DNA from: Pristionchus mayeri
Taxonomy: Eukaryota; Nematoda; Chromadorea; Rhabditida; Neodiplogasteridae
Length of the DNA stretch: 64,000 nt
NCBI GenBank assembly: GCA_036245805.1
Contig: BTRK01000004.1
Location: 8,804,001-8,868,000, forward strand
Direction: 5' to 3'
A program made the position numbers and the translations under genes. Positions 22,698 through 34,732 of the stretch are shown piece by piece (positions within the stretch are counted from its first letter, which is position 1; each line of letters begins with the position of its first letter). The notes under the pieces were generated by a model. It was not told where the DNA came from, did not search any database, and saw nothing but the letters and a program-made list of their open reading frames with translations.

Positions 22698-23310
22698 TTG
22701 CTCTCTGACAGGCTGAGCATTTTGAAGGAATAACATCAGCTCACCACCGGCACACGGGTCTTAATCGCCGCTGGGAAGACTCTCGCGTGTTCAGCTGTTT
22801 TCGCTCATTAATTCCTGGATTGAACAACAAATACTTCCGTGTTTTGAAAGTAGATTATATCTCCGAGTATAGCTACTTCCTCAACTAGGTGCGAATCTCT
22901 GATTCAGTAGAAAATACGCCGGAAGTGAAAACATTGATTATTTTTGCGGTATTTCCTCATTCCTTTCCTATTCGTTTATTTGTTGTTTGCGCACCCAAGC
23001 AGGTATGAAACCGAAATAAAAATATATCTCATCCAGATTTATTATATTTATAAAATGAAATTCAGGGGAAAAATAGTGAATTCCATCACCCTTTCAGAGT
23101 CATAGTGTTGTGCCAAATTAGATCACCAAAGACCACTTTATCACATGCAAATAGCTAGCTATGCTGCTTAATCAAGCTTAATCTCTGCTCACATCTTGCT
23201 AATATGATGAATAACAAGTCATGGGTTATTATTATGTGCCATGTTTTGCTAGATCGTGCTCAAAGCTTAATGGCTGTGGCATTACTAGAATGCTGCACAT
23301 GGCAATATGA

Positions 23311-25145
23311 GTGACTATCTGAGAGAACCGAGCAATACCACCTATAGACCGTACAGCGAAAAATAAAGTTCTGATTTTAAGATGCACCTAGGGGTAACTT
23401 TTCACGTAGAGTTCGAAAATCGACCTTAGGAAGCCGTATCTCTTACCCCTCATTTCGTGTGTCGCGCTGAACCTGGGTGGTCGGTTTTAGTATTTTTTGA
23501 ACGGCTTATCGAAACTTCATAAATATATAGTAATTCTGAAAGATCTCGACGAGATAAACATTTTTACTGTTGGAAGTGAAAAGCTAGCTCATCTGTGGAA
23601 AAAGTTAGGGTAAATTGAATAATACAAATTTCAGCCATGAAAAAGTGTTTCAATGTGTGTCATTTTAATCGCCATTATTAGATTTCTCACGAAAAGTTAC
23701 CCTAGGAACCAACTTTTTGTGAAAAAAATCGTGTCTCAAAGGGGTCTCCTGAATCACAGAAGAGGAAATGTAGTGATTTTTTGCAAATATGCCTATTTTT
23801 AAGACGATCCACTGCGAACTCCGATTAAGTCTAGTCAGTTTGTAGCTACACTTTGATAGGGTAAACAGGTAACGTACAAAAAAACGGACATCTCAATTCG
23901 AAAAAATCGATTTTTATCATCTCGATTTTTTCATGTTTAGGCACATGCTACTTTTTCTTAACGATCCGAATTCCCAATTTTCTGTGTAAATCTGGTAGAA
24001 CGGCCCAACATGTGTCAAAAATGTTTGAGCTTAGGGTCCCCACCAATCCGGAAGGTAGGCATATTTTTGCTTGAATATGCAAAATTGTGAGTGCCAGAAA
24101 AGAACGAAAACAAAATTTTAGCGTCATTTTGTGAGAATCGATTATATTTTACTTGTACACACCTTCCCAACTAAATTCCTCAGGCGTTATGCATTACAGC
24201 GGTAAATGAGCAGTGTTTGAAAAAAAATATTTTCAGATGTCCAAAAAGTGATTTTTACTAGATTGAATATATGCTCCATTTTGCAAGTACATAATACTTG
24301 ACCTAAGTTGACGAAGTTGATTAATGTACAAAATTATCCGATAGCCCTCGTAACTTCGATATTATCATCATGTGAAATATATTTTTAACGAGATATAGCA
24401 TATTCAAGCAAAAATATACCTACCTTCCGGATGGATGAGGACCCTAAGCTCAATCTTTTCTGACATATGTTGGTCCGTTCTACTAGATTTTCCCAGAAAA
24501 TTGGGAATTCGGATCGTTAAGGAAATGTAGCATGTGCCTAAACATGAGAAAAATATGAGAATCGAATTGAGATATGTCCGTTTTTTGTACGTTGCCTGTT
24601 TGCCCTATCAAAGTGTAGCTATAAACTGACTAGACTTAATCGGAGTTCGCAGTGGATCGTCTTTAAAATAGACATATTTGAAAAAAAAATCACTACATTT
24701 CCTCTTCTGTGATTCAGGAGACCCCTTTGAGACACGATTTTTTTCACGAAAAGTTGGTTCCTAGCGTAACTTTTCATGAGAAATCTAATAATTGTGATTA
24801 AAATGACACACATTGAAACACTGTTTCATGGCTGAAATTTGTATTATTCAATTTACCCTAACTTTTACCACAGATGAGCTAGCTTTTCACTTCCAACAGT
24901 AAAAATGTTTATCTCGTCGAGATCTTTCAGAATTACTATACATTTATGAAGTTTGGATGAGCCGTTCAAAAAATACAAAAACCGACCACCCAGGTTCAGC
25001 GCGACACAAGAAATGAGGGGTAAGAGATACGGCTTCCTAAGGTCGATTTTCGAACTCTACGTGAAAAGTTACCCCTAGGTGCATTTTAAAATCCGAACTT
25101 TATTTTTCGCTGTACGGCCTCTGGTCAGTTCTCTCAGATAGTCAC
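23311..25145. mobile_element. foldback element F1, copy 1 (1.83 kb)
   Basis: Ends GTGACTATCTGAGAGAAC and its reverse complement, with the axis near 24228. The arms match over nearly their full length (for example CGACCTTAGGAAGCCGTATC, then its mirror at 25029). No transposase ORF. A second copy is at 35476-37323; a related element with different ends is at 47928-49181. Confidence 0.9.
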
Positions 25146-26430
25146 TCATATATTAATGTTTTCCAAGATCTTGTTAGATCTTTGTTCGAAAAAAACATGA
25201 CACATGATAATACCCCATGTTATTCAACACATCCGCAAGTTATGCGAAATATTACGATTAAGTCAGCAAAGCTTATCGTCCGAGGCAATTTTTGCAGGGA
25301 AACAGTAATCACACCATGGTGTGGTATACGGTAGCGTGCATTTAACTTTTCTGTGATTTATTAAATCGCACCATGGTGTGTGGTGTGGTGGGTTACGGTA
25401 GCGTGCATTTAACTTTTCTGTGATTTAGTAAATCACACCATGGTGTGTGGTGTGGTGGGTTACGGTAGCGTGCATTTAACTTTTTCCGAACTTTATTTTT
25501 CGCTGTACGGCCTCTGGTCAGTTCTCTCAGATAGTCACTCATATATTAATGTTTTCCAAGATCTTGTTTGATCTTTGTTCGAAAAAAACATGACACATGA
25601 TAATACCCCATGTTATTCAACACATCCGCAAGTTATGCGAAATATTACGATTAAGTCAGCAAAGCTTATCGTCCGAGGCAATTTTTGCAGGGAAACAGTA
25701 ATCACACCATGGTGTGGTATACGGTAGCGTGCATTTAACTTTTCTGTGATTTAGTAAATCGCACCATGGTGTGTGGTGTGGTGGGTTACGGTAGCGTGCA
25801 TTTAACTTTTCTGTGATTTAGTAAATCACACCATGGTGTGTGGTGTGGTGGGTTACGGTAGCGTGCATTTAACTTTTCTGTGATTTAGTAAATCACACCA
25901 TGGTGTGTGGTGTGGTGGGTTACGGTAGCGTGCATTTAACTTTTCTGTGATTTAGTAAATCGCACCATGGTGTGTGGTGTGGTGGGTTACGGCAGCGTGC
26001 ATTTAACTTTTCTGTGATTATATCTCGTCGAGATATCTCGTCGAGATCTTTCAGAATTACTATACATTTATGAAGTTTGGATGAGCCGTTCAAAAAATAC
26101 AAAAACCGACCACCCAGATTCAGCGCGACACACGAAATGAGGGGTAAGAGATACGGCTTCCTAAGGTCGATTTTCGAACTCTACGTGAAAAGTTACCCCT
26201 AGGTGCATTTTAAAATCCGAACTTTATTTTTCGCTGTACGGCCTCTGGTCAGTTCTCTCAGATAGTCACTCATATATTAATGTTTTCCAAGATCTTGTTT
26301 GATCTTTGTTCGAAAAAAACATGACACATGATAATACCCCATGTTATTCAACACATCCGCAAGTTATGCGAAATATTACGATTAAGTCAGCAAAGCTTAT
26401 CGTCCGAGGCAATTTTTGCAGGGAAACTGT
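25085..26430 (+). repeat. threefold segmental repeat: F1 right end + 160-bp flank + satellite
   Basis: The segment starting in the F1 right arm and running through CCAAGATCTTGTT..CGTCCGAGGCAATTTTTGCAGGGAAAC is repeated at about 25085-25305, 25487-25705 and 26025-26428. The first two are followed by short runs of the 67-bp satellite; the third is not. Confidence 0.85.
25306..26020 (+). repeat. 67-bp satellite, short arrays
   Basis: Units of AATCACACCATGGTGTGTGG followed by TGTGGTGGGTTACGGTAGCG and TGCATTTAACTTTTCTGTGA. About 2.8 units lie at 25306-25490 and about 4.7 at 25703-26018. The same family as the main array at 28320-30180. Confidence 0.9.
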
Positions 26431-26750
26431 CGGAAAGATTCATGAGAGGGTAGGGTATTGACAAACTCTAAGCCAAGTATCCAGCCGTTCTCGATCTTCG
26501 TTAGGAACCTTGGGGATGCAAAATCCAGCATTTCAAGCCTCTAGTCTGCCTGAGGCACTTCTTGCACAATACGATCTGCCTCAGGCTGAATCAGCTTTTT
26601 TGAGTATTTTTGGCTTCCAGGTTTCCTTTCAGTTGGAAGCACGCGCACCATAGAGAGGCGTGCGACAGCTCATTCGATAGAGCGCATGCGGTTGCCCTGC
26701 TTGCTACCTTTTAGAATTGAAATTTCATCTCGCAAGCACGCTATGACCCT
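26430..26750 (+). repeat. dispersed repeat, second copy of 1075-1440
   Basis: Opposite orientation to the copy at the window start. The 26750-27055 stretch after it holds a 73-codon frame with no family signal, and no supported gene. Confidence 0.5.
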
Positions 26751-27056
26751 CAAAAGTTCATTTTCATGTACTGTAGTAAGATAGAGACAATGCTAAGGAA
26801 TATGCTAATTAGAAATCTAAGGATAGCATATGAAAATAGGAATGGAAGACTTTGAAAAACAATGCGTTTGTATTTTATCAATGGAATGTGTAAATCAGAC
26901 CCCACGATATAAGCAGTTGATTTGCACAATTCTTATCTCGGCAACAACTGCTGTTCGGAATGTCGACTACGACGACAATCTAGGACAACTAGCGACCTTC
27001 GGTCGCTACGTTACGCGGGGTTGTGTGTTAAGGATAAAAAAATGGACGTAACTGTT

Positions 27057-28295
27057 GAGAGCCTGCTTAAAACGTTGTGAAAGGCCCGAGGCCTCACGAG
27101 CCTTTCACAACGCTCACGCTACGGGGAGTGAGAGCAGGTTGGGAAGCATTTTTGATTAAACTACGCAGTTGATATCAGTCAACCACGTTTAGTACCAGCT
27201 TATGCATGAAAATATAATTGTAAGCGACTGGTGAGAGCCTGCTTAAAACGTTGTAAAAGGCTCGTGAGGCCTCGGGCGATTCGAAAAAGTTGGAATGGGG
27301 CTTCGCCCCATTCCAACTTTTTCGGAACGCCCTCGGCCTCACGAGCCTTTCACAACGCTCACGCTGCGGGGAGTGAGAGCAGGTTGGGAACCATTTTTGA
27401 TTAAACTACGCAGTTGATATCAGTCAACCACGTTTAGTACCAGTTTTATGCATGAAAATATAATTGTAAGCGACTGGTGAGAGCCTGCTTAAAACGTTGT
27501 AAAAGGCTCGTGAGGCCTCGGGCGATTCGAAAAAGTTGGAATGGGGCTTCGCCCCATTCCAACTTTTTCGGATCGCCCTCGGCCTCACGAGCCTTTCACA
27601 ACGCTCACGCTACGGGGAGTGAGAGCAGGTTGGGAAGCATTTTTGATTAAACTACGCAGTTGATATCAGTCAACCACGTTTAGTACCAGTTTTATGCATG
27701 AAAATATAATTGTAAGCGACTGGTGAGAGCCTGCTTAAAACGTTGTAAAAGGCTCGTGAGGCCTCGGGCGATTCGAAAAAGTTGGAATGGGGCTTCGCCC
27801 CATTCCAACTTTTTCGGATCGCCCTCGGCCTCACGAGCCTTTCACAACGCTCACGCTACGGGGAGTGAGAGCAGGTTGGGAAGCATTTTTGATTAAACTA
27901 CGCAGTTGATATCAGTCAACCACGTTTAGTACCAGTTTTATGCATGAAAATATAATTGTAAGCGACTGGTGAGAGCCTGCTTAAAACGTTGTAAAAGGCT
28001 CGTGAGGCCTCGGGCGATTCGAAAAAGTTGGAATGGGGCTTCGCCCCATTCCAACTTTTTCGGATCGCCCTCGGCCTCACGAGCCTTTCACAACGCTCAC
28101 GCTACGGGGAGTGAGAGCAGGTTGGGAAGCATTTTTGATTAAACTAGTTGATATCAGTCAACCACGTTTAGTACCAGTTTTATGCATGAAAATATAATTG
28201 TAAGCGACTGGTGAGAGCCTGCTTAAAACGTTGTAAAAGGCTCGTGAGGCCTTTCACAACGCTCACGCTACGGGGAGTGAGAGCAGGTTGGGATG
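27057..28295 (+). repeat. 246-bp tandem repeat with an internal hairpin
   Basis: GAGAGCCTGCTTAAAACGTTG recurs at 27057 (partial unit), 27233, 27479, 27725, 27971 and 28213; spacings are 246, 246, 246 and 242. Each full unit contains a long imperfect inverted repeat centered on AATGGGGCTTCGCCCCATT and an outer pair GTGAGGCC../..GGCCTCAC. The first and last units lack the central part. No ORF. Confidence 0.95.
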
Positions 28296-28319
28296 ATTTT
28301 ACAACAGCGAGAGAGTATA

Positions 28320-30180
28320 TGGTATGGTGCCATGAGACAGTGGTGTGTGGTGGGATGAGGGTATGTGCATTTAACTTTTCTGCGATTTAGTAAATCACAC
28401 CATGGTGCGTGGTGTGGGTATACGGTAGCGTGCATTTAAGTTTTCTGCGATTTAGTAAATCACACCATGGTGTGTGGTGTGGTGTACTGTAGCGTGCATT
28501 TAAGTTTTCTGCGATTTAGTAAATCACACCATGGTGTGGTGTGGTATACGGTAGCGTGCATTTAACTTTTCTGTGAGTTAGTAAATCGCACCATGGTGTG
28601 TGGTGTGGTGGGTTACGGTAGCGTGCATTTAACTTTTCTGTGTTTTAGTAAATCACACCATGGTGTGTGGTGTGGTGGGTTACGTTAGCGTGCATTTAAC
28701 TTTTCTGTGTTTTGGTAAAATGCACCATGGTGTGTAGTGTGGTGGGTTACGGTAGCGTGCATTTAAGTTTTCTGCGATTTAGTAAATCACACCATGTGGT
28801 GTGGTGGGTTACGGTAGCGTGCATTTAACTTTTCTGCGATTTAGTAAATCACACCATGGTGCGTGGTGTGGGTATACGGTAGCGTGCATTTAAGTTTTCT
28901 GCGATTTAGTAAATCACACCATGGTGTGTGGTGTGGTGTACTGTAGCGTGCATTTAAGTTTTCTGCGATTTAGTAAATCACACCATGGTGTGGTGTGGTA
29001 TACGGTAGCGTGCATTTAACTTTTCTGTGAGTTAGTAAATCGCACCATGGTGTGTGGTGTGGTGGGTTACGGTAGCGTGCATTTAACTTTTCTGTGATTT
29101 AGTAAATCACACCATGGTGTGTGGTGTGGTGGGTTACGTTAGCGTGCATTTAACTTTTCTGTGTTTTGGTAAAATGCACCATGGTGTGTAGTGTGGTGGG
29201 TTACGGTAGCGTGCATTTAAGTTTTCTGCGATTTAGTAAATCACACCATGTGGTGTGGTGGGTTACGGTAGCGTGCATTTAACTTTTCTGCGATTTAGTA
29301 AATCACACCATGGTGCGTGGTGTGGGTATACGGTAGCGTGCATTTAAGTTTTCTGCGATTTAGTAAATCACACCATGGTGTGTGGTGTGGTGTACTGTAG
29401 CGTGCATTTAAGTTTTCTGCGATTTAGTAAATCACACCATGGTGTGTGGTGTGGTGTACTGTAGCGTGCATTTAAGTTTTCTGCGATTTAGTAAATCACA
29501 CCATGGTGTGGTGTGGTATACGGTAGCGTGCATTTAACTTTTCTGTGAGTTAGTAAATCGCACCATGGTGTGTGGTGTGGTGGGTTACGGTAGCGTGCAT
29601 TTAACTTTTCTGTGATTTAGTAAATCACACCATGGTGTGTGGTGTGGTGGGTTACGTTAGCGTGCATTTAACTTTTCTGTGTTTTGGTAAAATGCACCAT
29701 GGTGTGTAGTGTGGTGGGTTACGGTAGCGTGCATTTAAGTTTTCTGCGATTTAGTAAATCACACCATGTGGTGTGGTGGGTTACGGTAGCGTGCATTTAA
29801 CTTTTCTGCGATTTAGTAAATCACACCATGGTATGTGGTGTGGTGGGTTACGGTAGCGTGCATTTAACTTTTCTTCGATTTAGTAAATCACACCATGATG
29901 TGTGGTGTGGTGGGTTACGGTAGAGTGCATTTAACTTTTCTGCGATTTAGTAAATCACACCATGGTGTGTGGTGGGTTACGGTAGCGTGCATTTAACTTT
30001 TCTGCGATTTAGTAAATCACACCATGGTGTGTGGTGTGGTGGGTTACGGTAGCGTGCATTTAACTTTTCTGTGTTTTGGTAAAATGCACCATGGTGTGTG
30101 GTGTGGTGGGTTACGGTAGCGTGCATTTAAGTTTTCTGCGTTTTGGGAAAATGCATTATGGTGTGATGCACCCTTGAGGT
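28320..30180 (+). repeat. 67-bp satellite, main array with 454-bp higher-order repeat
   Basis: About 28 diverged 67-bp monomers, each with a palindromic CACCATGGTG core. A variant monomer with GGTGCGTGGTGTGGGTATACGG recurs at 28397, 28851 and 29305, exactly 454 bp apart, so blocks of seven monomers were duplicated as one unit. The third block carries one extra monomer. The right end passes into (CAGA)n at about 30199-30230. Confidence 0.95.
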
Positions 30181-30194
30181 ATAGGGTAGGCGTC

Positions 30195-30198
<4 letters not shown>

Positions 30199-30228
<30 letters not shown>

Positions 30229-30232
30229 GCTA
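30199..30232 (+). repeat. CAGA microsatellite
   Basis: About eight tandem CAGA units just beyond the satellite. The following 30235-30720 is intergenic, leading to the collagen promoter; nothing else seen. Confidence 0.85.
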
Positions 30233-30726
30233 CGACATTATAGTCAATAGGAATTCTGGGAGAGGACATGACAAATGCAGTATAAGCATGTTCTGGAAGG
30301 GATAATTTTCGATGGGAAACGGAAATTTAGAATATTCAACTCTCGATTTTGCAATTACAGTATGAAATCATTCCCCACAAAGTATTTTTTTACTCCAGGA
30401 GGAATGTATTTATTCCAGGATAATCTTCGACCAACTAAATAGCATTCAGCACAACTCTCACTTTCGTTGCATTGTTCGCCGAAAGTTGAACATCGTTCTC
30501 ATTACACCATGAACCCATTAGCATACCTATAGTATTTCCCTGTATACTTGCTGGTTGCTTCAGTGTATAACCCGATTCATAAAAGATGTGCAACAGGTAT
30601 TTTCATAGAATTGCCTTCCTATCAGATCAAACACCTTGCACAGCAATGATCGCAACTCAAACTGGTAATGAGCGCGTGCAACTACACTCCCGAAGGGAAC
30701 AAAGGAGGTTCTGGTAAGAACGGCGG

Positions 30727-30733
30727 TATAAAT
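30727..30733 (+). promoter_or_regulatory. TATA box of the collagen gene
   Basis: TATAAAT, 35 bp before the collagen ATG and close to where transcription would start. No other promoter element recognised. Confidence 0.45.
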
Positions 30734-30767
30734 GGGAGGGGGAAGTTTCATTTTCCCATCTACTGCA

Positions 30768-33009
30768 ATGGATCCCAAGACAGCCAACGTCGAGGAGCGA
30801 TCGCTCAGGTATCGAGCAGACTTTCACTCTCATCTTCACTAAAATATCTTATCAATTCTGTTTGTTTGGCCATTTGTTCGGTGTTCTTTTGTTCCATGTG
30901 TTCCATTTAGCTTCTTACTCGAGGAGATACAGGTTTTAATCAAATTTGTACTAACATATCATGAAGTATTTCGTGTGTTTTATCTTCGGGATCAAGGGTG
31001 TGCAAACACTGTCCCGTACTCCTCATTTCCCATGCCCTCTCTCTTCGGGCAGAGCGACGAGCGACCATGGGAAATGAGAAGTACGGGAAACTTTTTGCAC
31101 GCCCCTATTCGGGATGATTCCAGACGCCTGGCCTTCTTGGCCGTCGCCGTCTCCACTGCTTCCGTCATCGTCGCCATCGTCGCCGTCCCGATGTGCTACA
31201 ACTACATGACGGTGGGCTTCTTCTCATTCCACGCATTATTGATATTCTTAACTAGAGATGATAAAGGAAGAGTTCGGATAATCATATATCTAACTTTAGA
31301 GTTGCCAAAAATAGTTAAAGTTGATTGCTTAGAGGAAGATTGTGTTAAAGTGACCTGAACACTTCTTTAGAATTTTATTTTGTAGGATTAGAACGTCTCA
31401 TTTGCATACTTGAAAAGATAATCGAAAAATTTCGGAAAAAGCTCAGTCTTGCGGAAGAGTTTTTGAATATTAGGGAAGAATGTGAGTAGAATGTTCGCCC
31501 AAAGCAGAAAAATGACCATGAATAGATTTCGGATCGATTAGAAGAAACTCTTCCTATGGTTTCCTGACTTGATTTTAAGATACGACCGCTCAAAGTTTTT
31601 GAAAAATCGAAAAATTGCTCTTCCTTTATCATCTCTATTCTTAACGCTTCTTTTCGAAAAATGTTGATAGGCCTTCTTTGCAAGCTTGTTTTGTATTGAC
31701 AAATGCGCATTTGCAATAATTGCTCGTCTCCATCATAAAACATAATATTTTACAAATTGTTAAAACGCACGTCTACTGCAGATGATTCACTCGACCATCC
31801 AAGACGAGGTCGACTTCTGCATTGATCGGTCCACCGGGCTCTGGAGCAGATTCGAATCGGTATGAGTCCGAGACTAGAAACGGCGAATCAATGCAAGAAC
31901 TGCAGCTCGAAGAAGCCTCTGCTGGCCGCATCCGTCGTCAGGCCCACGTCTTCTACGACTACCGACAACTGCAGCAAAACGACGTTGAGCGACCGACGCG
32001 ACGCGTTGCAGGACAGCGAAGATTCCGCGCTCGCGGTTAGTTCATGATTGATATGATTAGCCATGGAATATAAAATGAATACGTGTTTTACTGAAACAAT
32101 TAGAGAATATAGTGTACTTCGGAATGCCAAAAATTGTATCTCAATTGTGTCCTATCCAGGCACTGGTACATACGACGCGGGAGGAGCAGCTGCAGCAGGT
32201 GGAGGAGCCCAAGTCAGCCCTTCCGGTGAGCATACTGTTGAGTAGTGAAAATTTTCTTTTTGCTAGCTTCCATAGAATCCACATAATATGCCATTGCAGG
32301 CTATTCTTCTTCCGGTTCAGCTGCTGCTGGAGGTGGAACATCCGGAGGAGGAGGAGGATCGGGAGGAGGATCCGGTGGAGGCTTAGGTGGAGGATCAGGA
32401 GGAGGTTCCGGTGGAGGATCGTGCTGCTCGTGCGGCATGGGTCCAGTTGGTCCATCCGGAGCACCCGGATCCGACGGAGCCCCCGGAAACGATGGAGCGC
32501 CTGGATCGGCCGGGGCACCTGGAGAGAACGCGCCCTCTGGCGGAGCCCACGCTGCTGATGCCTTCTGCTTCGACTGCCCTCCGGGACCAGCTGGACCCGC
32601 CGGAGGCCCAGGACCTGCTGGATCCGATGGAAAGCCGGGCGCGCCCGGTGCCGGCGCTTCCGGTGGTGGACCAGGACCCGCTGGGCCTCCCGGTCCGCCT
32701 GGACCCGCTGGAAATCCCGGAGGACCTGGTACTGCCGGTGCTCCTGGACCTGCCGGCCAGACCATCGAACTGCCTGGAGGGCCTGGCCCCGCCGGACCAC
32801 CCGGACCAGCTGGACCTCCCGGCCCCGCTGGAAACCCTGGAGCTGGTTCCGCGTCTATGCCTGGTCCTCCTGGACCCGCGGGAGATCCCGGACCAGATGG
32901 AGCCCCCGGAAACGCCGGAGCTGCTGGATCGGCTGGAGACCACGGAGGAGCGGGATCTGGAGGCGGATGTGACCACTGCCCGCCACCCAGAACCGCGCCT
33001 GGTTATTAG
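30768..33009 (+). CDS. Nematode cuticle collagen (col family), 370 aa
   Basis: Structural protein of the exoskeleton, secreted by the hypodermis. Exons 30768-30808, 31124-31211, 31782-31859, 31906-32035, 32160-32225 and 32300-33009 join with matching phases (2,0,0,1,1). The N-terminal [14 protein letters not shown] and VPMCYNYM form the conserved col N-domain with a hydrophobic stretch (about residues 15-40), followed by [13 protein letters not shown]. Candidate subtilisin sites are RIRR and RPTRR. A Gly-Ser linker leads to CCSCGMGP, then interrupted Gly-X-Y blocks around an FCFDCPPG cysteine knot, and the protein ends [13 protein letters not shown], a hallmark of one large collagen subfamily. 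The N-terminal LRR(L/V)AF box and cysteine spacing match that subfamily. Intron 1 holds a hairpin. Larger frames on both strands over the repeats are shadows of the Gly-rich code. Confidence 0.93.
30999..31110. repeat. hairpin in collagen intron 1
   Basis: GGGTGTGCAAA..CCCGTACTCCTCATTTCCCAT is mirrored by ATGGGAAATGAGAAGTACGGG..TTTGCACGCCC. The arms are about 45 bp with a loop of about 25 bp. It resembles the CTCTTCATT-type small hairpins in size but not in arm sequence. Confidence 0.7.
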
Positions 33010-33159
33010 ATCTCTCAAAGTGTTCCTTAACTTGGAATGTGTATACGGCTTATACATAACGTGTATAAAGTATTATTTATTTTATATGTCGACACATTCG
33101 CAAAAGAAACAAATCTTTCGAAAGTTTGGAGTGACATCGGCGAGGGAACTAGTCATCTT

Positions 33160-33300
33160 GTTTCGATCTAATTTGCATAAGAGTTTCAGATGGATAGATG
33201 CGAGTCTGTGGGGATATCGTTCTCCTCAGCATTCCTGCACATGAGAGGGGCGAGAACGGATTTGGGGTCGCCCATCGCCCTCAGGACGATCGTGGAATAG
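33160..33300. repeat. dispersed repeat downstream of a gene, copy 2
   Basis: Same blocks and orientation as 19105-19245 (TCGATCTAATTTGCAT, ATGGATAGATG, GAGGGGCGAG, CCCTCAGGACGA). It begins about 150 bp after the collagen stop. Confidence 0.65.
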
Positions 33301-33466
33301 TAATAGTGAGCTTTATATGTTATATTTCGTCACTTTTGCCTTGTCTGTAATGGGCTGGAAAATCTAGAAACACATGAGTAGAATATAATTTATTATACCC
33401 AGCGTTCCTAGTAACGCATCGATTAAGCTCTGAGCACTATCTAGCAAAGCATGACTCACAATAATA

Positions 33467-34732
33467 TTAGGTTGTAACATAAGTTTTGTCGCATTTCGGA
33501 GGTTCACAATATTTCCATGAAGGATACTTCTCAAACATTATCAATGCCTGACCTCCTAGTATATGTTTGGGGTGTTCATGCACATTCAAACCATAGGGTA
33601 GAGCTGAACTGCGCACGCTGGCTATGCGAAAAATATTAATATGAACTGATTTAAATTTGGTGCAGATTTTTTTAATTCGTTTGATCAGGTGCTAGTTCGC
33701 AGAGATGAATAATGAACCAAACTTCTACAGCATGGTGATATACCCCGTCAATGCTCTTTCAAAATATACGCCAGATATGGTGCTATGTTGAGCGGAATCA
33801 AAGATATACTTCACTGAGTGTAAGGTTAGCCGCTGATTCGTAGCCAACTTGACCAACTCTTCTGAATCCAGAATTGCAACAACAGTGACTGACATAAGTG
33901 CGTTCCAATTACCACCCATGGAGGTATAATTTATCATTAAACAAGTGAGAGAAAGAACACTCCACTTGTGGGAAATTTGAATTTTTATTAATTCAATTCG
34001 CGCACAATTTTACCAAAATATGCAAGTTTAGGTGTTTCGAATTAAAGATTGTCATTCAAAAGCTATTTATTTCCAAACTTATCCCAAGTAGATACTAGTA
34101 AGGGAAGGGTTTATGGTTAGGATGGACACAACAAATCAGATATTGAACATGTGTGTGAGGTAGGAATATGAACAAAGTGCCGATTTCATTAGTTTAATTT
34201 ACATACCATCGTTCTGAATGGAGCCACTTATCTCAACAGAACCCAATCTACCCCAAACTTTGTCTGCATACTGACCACTTTGGGTGAACTATATTCCACC
34301 ACTATTTGGATCTGGATATCTATTGAGAAGAAAATTCGGCTTGCGAAAGTTTTCGCGACCGTCACCAACCATCCACATTATACAAACTCGTCTACATTTC
34401 TAGAACGATTTTCGTTTGTCATTATCCGTGAGTGGTTCAAAATTATGCACATATGTAGTACTTTACGCAAATCACACAAAATCGGCATAATTTATCCTTT
34501 TCAAGAAGAGCTGATGCGTGAAAATGATTTGTAATCCTTATCTCAGTACAACTTTGTCTGACTAATGTGCCTCCTCAACTGCCTTGACAGGACTGAAGTA
34601 AAGCGCGTAAGAAAGAGTACGAAGGCCCTCACTGATGATGAATAACGAAATTGAGATTAAATTAATTCGAAGAATTTCTGAGGTTAAAATGCATAAGAGA
34701 TTGGACGCGACAAAACTTATGTTACAACCTGA
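33467..34732. mobile_element. mariner-type TIR element without transposase (1,266 bp)
   Basis: Ends TTAGGTTGTAACATAAGTTT and TCAGGTTGTAACATAAGTTT (as reverse complement), each continuing TGTCGC, with TA on both sides (33465-33466 and 34733-34734). The termini and length fit mariner, but no DEKW, DNARPH or SPDL motif is readable in any frame. It is either very decayed or a shell filled with unrelated DNA. Confidence 0.7.

Noticed and set aside
27057..28295. GC hairpins considered as terminators or attenuators
   Set aside because: They are internal parts of a tandem repeat in a nematode; no T-run or associated gene.
28320..30180. Regular repeats considered as a CRISPR array
   Set aside because: Monomers are contiguous with no spacers, and the genome is eukaryotic.
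30975..31358. 127-codon frame running through collagen exon 2
   Set aside because: Upstream part is the intronic hairpin; the true start is the exon at 30768.
31375..31743. 122-codon minus frame in collagen intron 2
   Set aside because: AT-rich, no motif, no splice or start context; treated as chance.
32141..33057. Long minus-strand and alternative frames (up to 285 codons) over the collagen
   Set aside because: Shadows of the GGN-CCN repeat code; the plus frame has the full collagen architecture.
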